DNA from: Thelephora terrestris | Lineage: Eukaryota > Basidiomycota > Agaricomycetes > Thelephorales > Thelephoraceae | Assembly (NCBI GenBank): GCA_015956445.1 | Contig: WIUZ02000003.1 | Location: 2,170,001-2,234,000, forward strand | DNA: 64,000 bases | Reading direction: 5' to 3' | Shown: one piece after another, positions 1 to 11,901 of the stretch | Numbering within the stretch: the first letter of the stretch is position 1 | Layout of the letters: each line of letters begins with the position of its first letter | Translations under genes and position numbers: made by a program | Notes under the pieces: generated by a model | Databases searched by the model: none | What the model was told of the DNA's origin: nothing | What the model saw: the letters and a program-made list of their open reading frames with translations, nothing else

Positions 1-3000
1 CTTTCGGCTTGGGCTGTTGGAGGCAAGCCTTGCCTATCCTGCAGGGGTATGTAACGTTACTTTCTCAGCTCCGGTTGTTTGTACGTGGAGTGTACGTACG
101 ACCGGGCTGAGCCATCTGATTCAATCTTTTCCTTTCGCTCCAATTAGTTCCGTTCTGATCTAAAACTAACCGCTCATACCGGAACGACCACGCCAAAGGA
201 AGCATTCACATACCTAACTCGGGAAGGATGTGTTCCATATCTCCTGCTAGGTTTGGATCGTTTGGTTCCGGTCTTTGGTACCCAACGTTATCTTGCCGGG
301 AACCCTCCCGGAGACTGCCAGTAGGGACAGGCTGTGTCCGCAGTTTTTTTTTACAGAAGCGAGTTTTTGATTTTTCACATTTCGGGTTTTTGTCCCTCGT
401 TGCCGAAAGCCGAGTTTGAAAAGATCAAAGCGGAGTTACGAACTTTAGAACCAGCTGCTGGCTTTGCATTGTTGCGATGCAGTTGCTATAGCCTGAGCTT
501 TGATATGTGCCCGTGAGGCCGCATAGATTCCCGAGAGGTCGGCGGTGAGCTGAACTACCCGACTCGGTTGTATTGGTAGCCTCGGTCCGACTTGCGTAGG
601 TCAATGGTTTCCAACGTTCGCTCTTTGTGAAGGCCAAACGTTTGAAGGAGCACTGGGAGTATAGAGCCCGGCGGAATTGACCACCGAGAAGAACTCCCAG
701 ATTGATGAGCACGTAAAGGACGAAATTCCATCACGGTGGAAGGACGGTGAATTCGGCACTACATGTAACAATCAACCACGGGGTGTAACCAAGCGTGGGA
801 AGGGTGAGTTTGCCAGGAAAAATTCGGCTCCACCCACCACGGAAGGTTCCGACAAGAATAAGCTGGAGTGGCGCCCAAGTTTTCAGTGGGTCGGACCTGG
901 CTAGGTGACCGTGATAATCAAACTGAGGAGACTAGCATGCACCTGCAGTGAGTTGGACGGATTTTACACTATCTGCCCGGGGACGTCTGGGATGTTTTGG
1001 ACCGTTTTGCAAACTCTTATTTCTCTTCCTCGCGTCCGCAGAAGCATGGAGAAAGTTGTCGGCCAAATGCTTCTCCAAAGTATAGCTGTACTCGAGACTC
1101 TTCAACCCCCAGACAATCGAACCCCGAACCCATGGTTCGTTCTTTGGACTTTCGCCGATTGCATTGGAAAGCGAGTCGAAAATTTCTCGAACCGATCATG
1201 CTTGACAGGTTCTTTGTAAGGATTCTGGAAGTCATAATTATATGCCACCCTGTTCAACGCAGGCTCGATGGCTATGTACCGGCAACCTGGACTTCTCGGC
1301 TGGTCGGTCCGGAGGCGCACAGAAGATGCGGTCTGATCGTCTGCAAGACTGCGTAGACGGGCGAAAGCTCCGAGGTTTTGTCAATGGATTATGGAAGACG
1401 AGCGAGGAAGGTATCCCCAATGGAAGTAGAGTGGGCTAGCGGTTAATGTATCCGACTTACAAGACGGAAGGGTCGCTCCGGTTTGTGACCAATGTGGAGT
1501 ACCTCTGGCCTCACGACGGTTGATGATAAACTTGGAAAATCCCTACAAAAGCGCTGTGGCAGAGCATGCGGCGAGCCGAAAGGAAAGTCATCGGATGTGA
1601 TGTAAGTTTATGTGTCGCACTTTCGAAGAAACCGCGTGACTTGATCTTCGCAACCTCTACGACTTTTGCTTCAACGGCCGAGGTCGGGGACTCACAAACG
1701 ACAACAAACTGGGGTCCATCGTGCAGACCGCATTTGGGGAGTCGGGCGCACGATGGCGAACGAAGGAGATATCTGCGGGTCAACACGTTGCGCAACTGGT
1801 ATCTGTTGAAGGCTGGGTACCGAATCCCGGGCTGACCAGGTGTGCTGCAGTGCTCGCTCTGCAGAAGAGGCGGGAAACAGCGCGGCTGCGTCCCGCTCTA
1901 TTCCCGTTGGCCACGAGCGCGAGTGGAGAGTGCCGACGACGAAAACTATCGATCGACGAGACATACAGTTGGACACTGACCCCGACCCTCTAGATGCATC
2001 CTTGTTTAGACGTACGGGGCGCACGTTTCTAGCCGATTGGCGTTCATCTATGAGAATGGACTCATCGGTAAGGTTCATTGCACTTACAATTGTGTGGTAG
2101 CTGACACCCTGCGCTGGACTCTTCCTCGATGCACTAGCTGTCCTTCAAACGCCATGGAGTTTTGTGGCCAAGTTCATTTCCGAGCGATCGATGTTTCACT
2201 GAAAATCAGCCTATGGAAATATGAGAGGATTAGTCTCTACGTCTGGAGGGTAGGACGCAAGGCATTGTGAGAGGAACTTTAGTCTCACTCTAAGTCTGCG
2301 AGATGGAATGTCGCCACACAATTTTTCGGAGAAGGTGTAGAATTTGACTCCCATAAAGCCCGCATGACAAGGAATATGTGAAACTGGGTAACAATCAATG
2401 TGTAACCCATGTCGAGATTGAAAACTAACCGTCGGACGCATTGCGGGTGGGTACCTCGCTCCGAGCCCTATCATCTGGGTTCGCGTGTCCTATTTTGCAA
2501 CCTGTTCAACAAATAAGGTTATTAAAATATTCCAATATGGCGACAACACATATCCACGGTCATGACCCTTTTCCGACGCAGGTAGCTGCAAGGACAGGTC
2601 ACAAAGAGCTTTCAAGGCGACCCTCGAATCCACGTTCACTTCAAACGGAGACAACGAACTTATTTGGACTCACTCCTCGCCGAAAGGAAAAACGGTGATC
2701 CACGCGCATGACCGTCGTGAGGCCGAACGATCGAAGTCGCGTGCAGTTGAACTCGTTTTTCAATTTGACTCGCGTGCGACCTTGGCCCCGCGATCTTTCT
2801 GCTGGCTAGGAAACTCTGGAACGGCCGTCGATATGCCAGGTGTCTCCTCGAAAGCCCCCAACGAGGCAAGGCGCAAGCACGGGAAAGCATCATCGGCAAA
2901 CCAAGCGATTCGGGGATCGGCGAAACACTTCCGCGATGGATACCATTACTATTGGGTATGTGAATGGCCGCTCATCTCTATTGTCGCTCCTTTATATCAG

Positions 3001-3035
3001 GAGCGTAGGCACCACACTACTTTCTCGCAGCTACC
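1..3035. other. no supported gene
   Basis: All open frames here are short (at most 128 codons), lie on both strands without splice-compatible partners and match no family I recognise. The stretch is mixed in composition, without long tandem repeats, and reads like decayed intergenic or old transposon DNA. A TATA-like TTTATATC lies about 45 bases before the relic frame that begins at 3036. Confidence 0.5.
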
Positions 3036-3590
3036 ATGAATCTCGATGATATGACTTCTATGACCAAGGAACAAAAGGGGCGCGATGGTGCTCTCTCAAC
3101 GTTAGACGCGGACATCCAAGTTCTGAACCATGCCATGAGAGATACCTGTGGTCTTTCACCAGCTCAAAATGCCTTCGACTGTACCGGTGACCTCCTTGCC
3201 ATGATTAGGGTACTATCCCCCCTATCCCGCAGCGATGAACCTCAACCCCACGTTCATGCGGGACGACATGGCCAACGAACAGGGTCACGTGGATCTTGGG
3301 TGGTCTTGTGGCCCTTTGACCGGGATTGGAATGGAGGCGGTGAACTCGGTGCTTCAGTGCTAGAGGCGACCAAACAATTGACTAGTGCGTGAGTTAGATC
3401 AGGGGCGTGAACGCCGGGTGGTTCACTCACGACGATCTCAATCGCAGAACGGTGGCCGGGATCAAGAAGCAGGCCGTCATGAAGGACAACGGAATATCGC
3501 CTCTCGACTTATCTTCAATGAGGACAATGATTATGCGGCTGCAGATTAAAAGTATGACTTCATCAAGATCCTTCACGCATTCGACGTATG
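3036..3590 (+). pseudogene. relic of NLR-like N-terminal repeat-family protein
   Basis: The first 118 codons (MNLDDMTSM...) carry a run resembling a motif I know from many Agaricomycete NLR-like/NACHT-associated proteins: an Asp-Ala-x-Ile-Gln-Val-Leu helix followed by DTCGLSPAQNAF and then a Leu-x-Met-Ile-Arg helix. After that the reading frame shifts: a continuation (MANEQGHVDLG) is found in another frame near 3270, and a third block (NDYAAAD, stop, KYDFIKILHAFD) near 3525-3585 contains an in-frame stop. At least two frameshifts plus a stop argue for a dead copy. No NACHT or WD40 part follows. The family assignment is from memory of the motif and is tentative. Confidence 0.45.
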
Positions 3591-3864
3591 TTTAGTCATG
3601 ATCGGTGCCGTCTGACGACGACCGAAAGCTCCCTCTGCAAACGGAACCAATAGTGACTAACTATGCGATACTTTTGGATCTTCGTCGTCGCGCATTAACA
3701 GGCCATGGTTTCACTAATATCTCGCAGCAATCTGGAAGCGTAGCTTTCTACCCGTGTAAACGAAGCGCCGATCGTGTCCAAGACTCAAGCCAGGTTTGTA
3801 GTTCCAAAAACTGGAAGTGTCCAGTCCCACGGTCGCACAGCGTTTCTGTTGGAAGATGACTCTT

Positions 3865-3899
<35 letters not shown>

Positions 3900-4462
3900 C
3901 GCCAAGGCCTGTCTTGGACGTGGGGAGTTGATCAACGAGGTCGTCTAAATTTTCGAGCCCATCGCTCTCATCGGTGGAGGAGGGATCGGGAGAACTCAGG
4001 CTTCAAGGTCCTGCGTGAAGATTCCTTCTGGTAACCGGGTTGGTAGTAACCGTCGATTCATCCGCTGTAATCAGCTCACCGCTTTGCGCTCCCATCTTCT
4101 CGCCCGTCTCTCCAAGGTCATCGGGGCCGGAGCCAAAAACCCTGAGGATGTGACACCCTACGACCTCTGCTTCCCTCCAATGAGATGCTGATAGTCCTCG
4201 AAAACGCCGATTCATGGGCATCGCGGCCGACAGGGCCCACATTGTTTGCCAACCGATCAGTCGAGAAGGTGGTTACCGCCCGCAGGAGGTCCGGTGTGAC
4301 ATGACAATTCACGAGTGGTCTTGTAGAATACACTCACCAGGAGGCTCCGGAACTGCGCCAAGTGCGAGGAAGCGATCGAGTAAAATATCCGCAATTGAAT
4401 GAAAGAGTCAAGAAATTCTATAACGGGACAGCCATGAACCTTTGCATTAAGTACTGAGAGTA
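3591..4462. other. no supported gene (contains the poly-C tract)
   Basis: Short frames on both strands overlap each other and have no recognisable domain or splice partners. This stretch includes the 3' flank of the minus-strand gene that ends at 4463. Confidence 0.5.
3866..3897. repeat. 32-base poly-C tract
   Basis: An uninterrupted run of 32 C residues follows TCTTA and ends at GGCGCC. It lies outside any supported gene. Such a run is unusually long and could be unstable in the genome or misjudged in length by sequencing. Confidence 0.95.
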
Positions 4463-6412
4463 TCAGTGGGATTTCCGTTTCTTGCTCAACTCAGCATTGG
4501 CTGCGGCCAGGTTATCCGTCAGATATTTCTCGAAAGCGTAGTCATATTTAATGCATTTCATGCCCCAGATCACCAATTGCTAACCCGAGACGTCATCCAC
4601 CGCAGCAACAGTTGGAGAAGAAGGAAATACCTCAGTTCCGGAATCGAGGTCCTCCATGATCTGAGCTGCGGTAACCCGACCTTTAAGGCTATCGTCCTTT
4701 TTGATCGCTTCGACTTCGGCGCTGGTCGGTTCTCTACCCAAATTCCTACGGAGGAACACTCTAGCACGTGTTTGTTCTCCAGTATTGACCTTGAGTGCAT
4801 GGTTCACCCAGTTGTCCTTCACCTAAGCGCAAAAAACATTGGGTTAATGGCACGTGGTTGAAAACCTAGCGACGAACCAGAGAAGATTGAGCCAGCCACT
4901 CGTCCTTTGTTACGGGATCGACTCGCACGAATTGGTAGACTCCAAAGTAGCAATAGTCATCGGATGCGTGATGCATCATTAGGTAGTATGGACCAACGCC
5001 GCCCTCGTTGTCAACCCACTCTTGCAGTCCCTGGTCGAGTCGGAACAGCAACCCGCGCTCCCCGATCTTCGTGGGAAGGTGCGGATTGAAGTTTCGGTTT
5101 GGGAACAAGAGCGGGGAGGTGAACCCGTGTGCTTGCTTTTTCTCAGCAGAGAGATAGGAGATCATCCGCTGAGGGTTGCCCCCAAAGACTCTTGACATAG
5201 TCGCACGAGAGATTAAGCCAACATGTTGATGCCTGATTCTATCGTTGTCGACTTCGAAATCTGGTCCCACCGCCAAGAGTCGCTTGTCCAGTAGAGCGTT
5301 GTCCATCGTAAATTCCGAAGCGCCTTTCTTCTTGCCCTTCAATTTGGGTTTATTGTCAATACTAACCGACACCTTTTGTTCTGCTTTGTGAGATCCAGAG
5401 GCAACAGGGAAGCCCTTCGGTGTAAGAACCGAGTCCATATCGAGAATTGGCAAAGGCTCAATTACAGTGTGAGGCGTATCGGGTTCTGAACTTAGTTCTT
5501 CGACACTGTCCCCCGGCTCTGACGTCTGTTTCCTCGACGAGGCAAGCGCAAGCCGTGATTCCGATTGGCGCGCTGGCGCTGACGTTAGTATTTGGACTGG
5601 TTTATCCAAGTCTTGACTGACAGAGGTGGAGGATACCCCAGGGAGATGTGGTGGTGGGGATGCCCGGGATGAAGGACTCAGCTCTGTCAGCGGAGAACTG
5701 CCGCGGTCTGAATCTTCGATCACCAGCACTTCTGCCTCACCACCGACTTCCTGGCCGTTGTGGTGGGTCTTCACTTTCTTGACGGCTAGGTAGTTCTCTG
5801 GGGTTCAGGTGACCATAGTTCGGTGGTATGATCAACTCGTCATACCTATTTCGCTTGCGGAGCCGGACGTATCGTCCTTCTTTACTTCCGCCGCTTTCCG
5901 TTTCCCTTTGAGGGACTCGCTTTGCCCCGCCACATCGGCCTGTTTCAATCGGCTGAAATCACCGTCGTCGGCGGGAGGGGGTTTAAAAACTAGTAGTGAA
6001 CTGCGAGGCTTCGTTGGATGAGAAGTGACTTTCATATTAGATGGGAAGTAATAAGACCCACAGGAACGAGAACATACGGCCGATTCTGGGTTCGTTTTCC
6101 TGGACTCAGAGGCTTTGCAACGGAGAGCTCCTCCTCCACAAGGGTTACAGGCCCTGGGGTAGAAGGCGGAGGCTGGACAAGGTTGCTGCGATCACGTATC
6201 TCCTCGCGCGTCGCCTGAAATCGCTTCGAGAGATCAAGGTACATCCTGTACATCTCCTCGTGCTCCGGTCCAAACGGGTTGGCCTCTGGCTTTCGAATGA
6301 GTTTCATTTTCAAGTCCTCTACTTTGTGCAGAGCCGTGCGGAGGGCGTGGTAAGCGTCACGTATTGCGGTATCGACATCATCGACCAGCTCTTTGGTTGA
6401 AGTCTCTGGCAT
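4463..6412 (-). CDS. DUF6697-like fungal protein, five exons
   Basis: Exons joined on the minus strand: 6412-6062, 6008-5846, 5785-4878, 4822-4631, 4579-4463; all four introns (51-60 bp) are GT..AG and phases agree, giving 576 residues. The N-terminal third has a helical, possibly coiled-coil stretch; the middle is Ser/Pro/Glu-rich and probably disordered, with a Lys-rich patch (KLKGKKKG) that could be a nuclear signal. The C-terminal half has the order of motifs I associate with the Agaricomycete DUF6697 domain: MSRVFGGNPQRM, FNPHLPTKIGERGLLF, YYLM...YCYFGVYQFVRV, TRARVFLRRNLGREPT, and WGMKCIKYDYAFEKYL near the end. The function of that family is unknown. I chose the ATG that opens the long first frame; an upstream non-coding exon cannot be excluded. 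Confidence 0.7.
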
Positions 6413-6878
6413 CGTTGAGGGAGTAAGACAGTGAAAGGCAAGTCCCCGTTGGCCACAGAACGCGGGCCCATTGGCCTTCTTCGATTTACGTCACACGTGG
6501 GAAAATCGGTTTGATACATCACCGCCTCGAGGACGCCCCCAGATTTGCCATCATCCTGCCTGAGTCGGACTCGAAGCCGTCGGTCGGTGGGCACTATATA
6601 ACCAGACGCAGTGGTGTTTGGGAGCGCCGATACGGTCGGGGAGCATTGCCAAGAGATGGCGCTGGCCAACTCCGGGTGGACGCGTCATGATACCCGCGCA
6701 ACCGAGGCCGTGCCGTGAATCATACGCAAGTAACGCCACCACCTCCTGAGCCATATCAGCCCTGACATCATACTTGCTGCACACGCCATATATAAGAGGC
6801 TATTTCAGAAATGGCTAGGAGACTTAGAGCCATTGCCTCTATTCCCCCCCTCCCCACTGAAGTCACACTCACGATAAC
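6413..6878. promoter_or_regulatory. intergenic with TATA box for the DUF1772 gene
   Basis: No gene is supported here. TATATAAG at 6789-6796 lies 83 bases before the ATG at 6879. The corresponding flank of the paralogue (about 28745-28848) keeps the same context but has ATAGATAAG instead, so the two promoters have diverged at the TATA position. Confidence 0.5.
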
Positions 6879-7577
6879 ATGGCCGGACCAGTCGAATCCC
6901 TCACCCAACAACTCATCCACCGAATGTCGGACCCATCTAGTCTCGTGATCCTGACCGCGGTGACCTCCTCCTCATTCTGGCTATTCGGAAACCTCGGCAC
7001 CGAGTTAGATGGTATACTCCCTGCCACCGTTACCAAGTCGGAAAGGGTCAAAAAGGGCATCAGCGACGCATCCGCTTTGAAGCTGTGGGTATGGATGTTC
7101 CACCGTGCGAAAGTAAGTTTCTTCTACCCCCGTTGCCCTGTGTGGGGCTACGCCGGGTTAAGATGAACCGGCTCCTGCGTGTTGATCTTTTATTCAACAG
7201 AAACACTTCGGTCTGACTGCTGTATTCAGCGGCGCGTCCTATCTGGTGGCTGCGACCCTCCGCCCTGACTTACGACCAATTTTATATGGAGCTTCCATCC
7301 TTTCATTCGCAGTCGTACCCTACACGCTCGCAGTTTGTAAGTGTTGGATCCCATTTTCTCCAGGCCAACTGATTAACGTTCCAACATCCAAACAGTGATG
7401 CCCATCAATAAAGACATCCTCCAAACCGCCAGTGATGCTTCCAAGCCCGACGCAAAGGGTCCCGAAGAGGGAGTCGTCGACAAACTCTTCGGTGAATGGA
7501 GAAAGTATCACGCTATCAGGATGTCGATTGGCGCCGTAGCATGGGGCTTAGGAACAGCTGCCCTCCTCCTCGCCTAG
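6879..7577 (+). CDS. DUF1772 family integral membrane protein, copy 1
   Basis: Exons 6879-7112, 7201-7336 and 7396-7577 give 183 residues with GT..AG introns and matching phases. The protein has about four hydrophobic segments: near residues 20-42, 82-100, 105-123 and 165-183, with the C-terminus ending in a hydrophobic ALLLA. The last exon begins LMPINKDIL, matching the conserved Met-Pro-x-Asn turn of the DUF1772/anthrone-oxygenase-like family, followed by a charged loop and a W-x5-H stretch (WRKYHAIR). Known members include small membrane oxygenases of polyketide pathways, but many are uncharacterised, and no polyketide genes lie nearby, so catalysis is not claimed. Exon lengths are exactly those of the paralogue at 28849-29539. 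Confidence 0.8.
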
Positions 7578-7895
7578 GTTGAGCATGCTCTAACCGCTCA
7601 CTCACATCTCACCACTCCATCTATGTAAATCTACACTATAGTGTTCTGGAAATTCCACCGTAATTGCCATAGCCTCCTGATACCCGACTAACGGGCGCGC
7701 GAGGTTCGACGTTGGAAGTCAGTGCCCAAGAAATACGCTGTCACGTCAGATTATATCATTGCGAGTGGCATGTAAACGGGTTGTTCCTACAGTGGGAGAG
7801 GTGAAGCAAAGATTTTTGAGGGAGCCTTGAGGGAGCCGGTACAAACAGTACTCAAAGTTGCTCCCAGAGCCTGTAGCTTAGCGCATTTTGGGTCA
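7578..7895. other. 3' flank of DUF1772 copy 1, no gene
   Basis: The first 150 bases are clearly similar to the 3' flank of the second copy (29540-29680), sharing the run CTACGTAAATCTACACTATGG with few changes. So the original duplication included flanking DNA. No other feature is visible up to the transposon end near 7895. Confidence 0.7.
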
Positions 7896-8188
7896 TCAAG
7901 CTTCAAGCCCAGTGAGAATTTGATCCGGCAGGAGCGAGCGCAAGTGACACAGAGCAAGCCGGATCTATCTCACGTGAGAGGGTCTAGGCCGCGCGATCCG
8001 GCTCAAGCCAGATCGCGTGTTCTCAATGAGTCCGCGTCGTCAACATCAAGTTCAACATATTTTTAATAGAGTAGACAGCATGTATCTGCCTCGTCGGCGT
8101 AACTTGTTTGAATCAATGAAAATTTTGCTTAAGTTTTTTTCTTGCAAGTCTTCCGACGACCTTACACGCGATCCGGCCTATTCCTCCA

Positions 8189-8779
8189 ATGGATCCCCCA
8201 GAAACCGACCCACGGGGCACTTGTAGATGTCAAAAATGCACGCGGTTTTCACCTGGTGGCAAGGTTGTTCCGGAAAGAACGTGGTATCGGCACAATCCTG
8301 GTGGAATGAGAGCCAAATATGGTGGCCTCACAGCCGAACAGACACAAGCGTTCGACAGGATAGCTGCGATCCGGGACGTATCTCGTCCCAGAAGCACGAC
8401 ACGGAAGCGGCGTCGCCTAGAAATTGAAGAAGTCGAAGTTACCCCGCATCCATCTAACCGAGCCGCGGGGTCGGACTCAGTAAGTGCATATATGCGCCTC
8501 GAAAGTGCAATGCTGATAATATAATACATCTAGAGCGTTCGGGTACATGTGGAAATTATTCCTGAGCGTGTAACGTCCCCAGAAATCCCCCCTCCTGCCC
8601 CTATGCCTGAGCCTGTGCGTGCAAATCCCCAATCACCTCCTCCGATCTCGAGACTTCCCATCGAAAATACGGACCAAGATATACCTCCTCCTACCCCTCC
8701 GCTTGACTGTCTTGACGAAGAAGATAACGAACTTGATCCCCCTCTCATCAGTCAACCTAGATTTCGATCAAAAAAGTGA
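8189..8779 (+). CDS. Tnp2 transposase, N-terminal exons
   Basis: Exon 8189-8479 joins exon 8534-8779 through a 54 bp GT..AG intron. The start, with CRCQKCTRFSPGGKVVPERT then YRHN, has the Cys-x-Cys-x2-Cys plus Tyr-Arg-His pattern that opens many Agaricomycete Tnp2 proteins; it may bind DNA or zinc. A basic patch (TRKRRR) and a Pro/acidic tail follow. Between its stop and the main Tnp2 frame at 9066 lies a 290 bp block rich in CACTTATT and its complement, which is either an unusual intron or a small inserted fold-back element. It very probably belongs to the same gene as the frame that follows. Confidence 0.6.
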
Positions 8780-9065
8780 AATAAGTGGCAATAAGTGCCG
8801 AAAAGTGCCATAAGTACCACTTATTTAAGCCAGGGTCCACGAGCACTTTTTTACTTTTTGCGCTTATTCGTACTTATTCCCACACTTATTTCGTTCGACG
8901 CGCGTTGCTTTTTGCACTTATTGGGTGCATCAGAAAAGGTGGCACCAGATTATCGAAGTTATGTGAGGTTATTTGAAGTTATTCCTTACCTAACCTTTTG
9001 ACCTACATCAAACAATCACGAAATAACCGATGAAAAGGTGAATAAGGTGAAATAATCGACAAATA
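8780..9065. repeat. AT-rich fold-back block with CACTTATT repeats
   Basis: The segment begins with AAATAAGTGG, later answered by CCACTTATTT about 40 bases on. It contains many more copies of CACTTATT or its complement, then GTTATTTGAAGTTATT-like runs. It sits between the two coding parts of the Tnp2 gene. I read it as a small non-autonomous insertion or a diverged intron; no coding capacity is evident. Confidence 0.5.
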
Positions 9066-10875
9066 ATGTCGCTGCCACCTATTCTGATGTGCTTATTTGG
9101 GGGCGTGAGAAGTTTGCTGATGCTTCTTGACTTGGACGAGGAACCTGTTTCTTCCTCTGCTGCTGAATCCGGCGCACCTCCTCTCGGTGACGGTGAAGAC
9201 GACTCTGATATCACTCTGGAGAGTATGAAGGAAAACTTCAAATTCGTCCAGATGGTTCGGGAGGCGGCCCTAGAGACTCAGTTCAGTCAGACTGAACTTC
9301 ATTCGCTTCGGAATCCTCAGGAAACTGAGTTCTCGTTTTCTGACGACCCAGATCTTCGCCTGTCTGTGAAGTTCTTTATGTTGACCCTGGACCACCTCAC
9401 ATCTCAGAGGGCATATGCCGACGCCCGCGAGGACATACTCGAACGCTATCCTGACTCAGGAATGCTATCTTACGATCAGGTCAAGCGAAGGGTATCTTAT
9501 CTATCCGGAGCGCATACCTGGAAGCATGACATGTGTATAGACTCCTGCGCTGCTTTTACCGGTCCGTTCGCTAATCTGGAGGAGTGTCCTCGATGTTCCG
9601 AGCCCCGCTATGACCAAGAAGCTCTCCGGAAATCCGACGGAAAGATAAAAACGCCTCGGAAGGCATTTACGACGTTCCCCTTCGGTCCGCAGTACCAAGC
9701 TCGCTGGAGGAATCCTCAGATGGCCGAAAAGATGTTTTATCGACGGAACAAGACCAGGGATCTACTGGAGAAGCGTTCTCGTGGTGAGGAGTTTATTTAC
9801 GACGATATATTCTGTGGGTCGGATTATCTGGACGCCATAGAAAACGGCGATATCAACGACCACGATGGGGTCGTTATGCTTTCAATCGACGGCGCCCAGC
9901 TCTTTCGCAACAAGAAGTCAGATTGTTGGATCTATATTTGGATCATCCTCGACCTTGCCCCCGACGAGCGTTACAAAATTCGCAATATCTTTCCTGGTGG
10001 CATTATCCCCGGTCCGAAAAATCCAAAACACCTCGATTCATTCCTTTTCCCGGGCCTGGCGCACTTCTCTGCCCTTCAGAAAGAAGGGTTGCACGTCTGG
10101 GATGGCCTCAATAAATCTAAATTTATATCCTTCCTCTTTCTCCTTCTGGTCATCACGGACGCCGTCGCTGCAGCTGACGTGAGCGGCACCATTGGTCACC
10201 ATGGTAAACTGGGCTGCCGTGTGTCCTGTAGGCTTACTGGATGCAATAAACCCGGCGGGCCTCATTATTACCCTGTTTTACTTCGGCCTATGGACTCCGA
10301 TAGCCAAGGATCCAATCACCCGGATATCGACATCAATAATCTAACCGACGCCGATCCATCAATCTATCAAGAAGCTCTCAAAGAGGTAATGTCTTCCGGA
10401 ACAGAAGCCGAATATCGAAGGCGCCGACTCGAGTCTGGGGTCAGGAAGGCAAGCATATTCGGCGGCATCCCTCGAATCCTCCCATTACCTACCTGCTTCC
10501 CGGGAGATCTAATGCACCAACCCGTTATCAACCTGACGGGTCTCATGTTTGAGTTGTGGTGCGAAAAGGAGAACTGTAGGAAGGGGGATAAGTCTCGCGA
10601 ACCCTGGGACTGGGCTGTTCTGAAGGGCGACGTTTGGAAGGCCCACGGCGGGGTCGTCGCATCCTCGTCGACCTATTTCCCTCGCTCTTTTGATCGCGCT
10701 CCCCAAAATCCTGCCGAAAAGCTCTCGAGCGGCTACAAGGCCTGGGAACTCTTGGTCTATTTCTATGGACTTGGGCCGGGCCTATTCTATGGGTTGCTTC
10801 CTGAGAAGTATTACAAGCACTACTGTAAGCTCGCGGTTGGCATCCGCATTATGTACCAGCGCGAGGTATCTCCCG
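9066..10875 (+). CDS. tnp2: Tnp2-family transposase, main part (interrupted)
   Basis: This open frame carries the body of a Tnp2 (CACTA/EnSpm-type) transposase. Recognisable features: a zinc-binding-like block ending LEECPRCSEPRY near residue 180, a central SIDGAQLFRNKKSDCWIYIW with the catalytic-type Asp of this family, then FPGGIIPGPKNPKHLDSFLF and GLHVWDG. Further on are MHQPVINLTGLMFELW and a block ending YCKLAVGIRIMYQREVS. Typical family members continue directly into a helix before FE.LYY; here the frame instead runs into unrelated pyrimidine-rich DNA after about 10875, and the missing continuation reappears at 11902. The frame stays open to 11162 only by reading through a 7-mer tandem repeat. 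Start 9066 is merely the first ATG; the true N-terminus is upstream. Confidence 0.8.
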
Positions 10876-11901
10876 ATGTCGTGACCGTATTTCGGACACT
10901 ATCCGGAATCGCGACCTTCTCTCGACTATCGACAACCGCTGCGCGAGGTCTAGATGACTTCCCTCAGCATTCTCGACTGTCCCGACAAGGACTCGCCTGT
11001 CCCTTTGCTTCGCTACACTTCCCTCTCTCCTTATCCCCCTTCGCGACATCACGACGTCCCGACGTTTTCCCCTTTCGGCCTGCGACCTGCGACTTAGACC
11101 TGCGACCTGCGACCTGCGCCCCCTCGACCCGCGACCTGCGACCTGCGTTTCTTAGCATTTAGTATCCCTAGGACTTTGTTTCCTTCACATTCCCTCCCGA
11201 TCACGTCTCGATCAGTCCCGATCGCGTCCCGACTTTTCAGTACGTTTTATATCTTTAGTTTTCATCTCCCTATCTCCATTCCCTGCGTCCCGATCACGTC
11301 TCGATCGATCGCCCTGCTTGCGACTCCAGACCTCCCTCTGGTTCATTTCTCAACCACATTCCTTTCCTTCATCATTCCCTTCGATCCCCCGCCTTCCCTA
11401 TGTCATAGACTCGTCATAAGGTCTCTTGACATCATTTTGGTTTGTTCCCTTTGGTTCCCTTCGTTCTCAGAGCCCTTAGCATTGTATATAAAGGCCCCTG
11501 TATTCGATAGACCACAGAATCAATCAGCAGCATTCCCTCTCTCTCTCTTCCTCTCTCTCTCTCTTCTGAGGCCTAGCAGCGTTGCTACGGTCCTCCCTTC
11601 GGTTCCCTCGTCGTCTCGCCCTCGTTCTCGTCGTCCCTCTGGTCTCAAGTCCCGCCGGTGTCCCGATTTCTGACTCTGTTGTCCCGACGTATCCCGACGT
11701 TTCCCTTTGTTTGTTATCGGTAGTTTCGTTCTCTGGCTTTCCTGTTGTCTTCTGTCTCGTTCTCCCGTTCGTATCCCAACTTTCCCTCTCACTGTTCATT
11801 CGCTTCCCGCAGATTCCCTAGAGGCTCGCGCCTCTAAACCGAGGACCTGACCTTCTAACTGCCATCTCTGCCCTCTCGGACTCCGAAGGCTTTGTGGCTA
11901 G
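10876..11901. mobile_element. insertion inside the Tnp2 gene, LTR-like
   Basis: About 1 kb of C/T-rich DNA separates two adjacent parts of the Tnp2 protein. It contains a minisatellite of GACCTGC units (about 11082-11150), several TCCCGA(C/T) repeats, and a strong TATA box (TATATAAAGG, 11486-11495). A CT microsatellite (about 11535-11567) and a small hairpin GAGGC-TCGC-GCCTC (about 11822-11835) follow. The promoter-like core on the plus strand and the lack of coding sequence suggest a solo LTR or short LTR derivative. I could not find clear terminal dinucleotides with a target duplication, so the class and ends are uncertain. A TAG just before 11902 may act as a splice acceptor. Confidence 0.4.

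Noticed and set aside
1428-1500. tRNA-like stretch (CTAGCGGTTAATG, then CGACTTACAAGACGG)
   Set aside because: The D-arm-like and anticodon-like parts suggest tRNA-Val(TAC), but the anticodon stem mispairs, the GGTTCGAATCC-type B box is absent and no acceptor stem forms. At best a tRNA-derived remnant.
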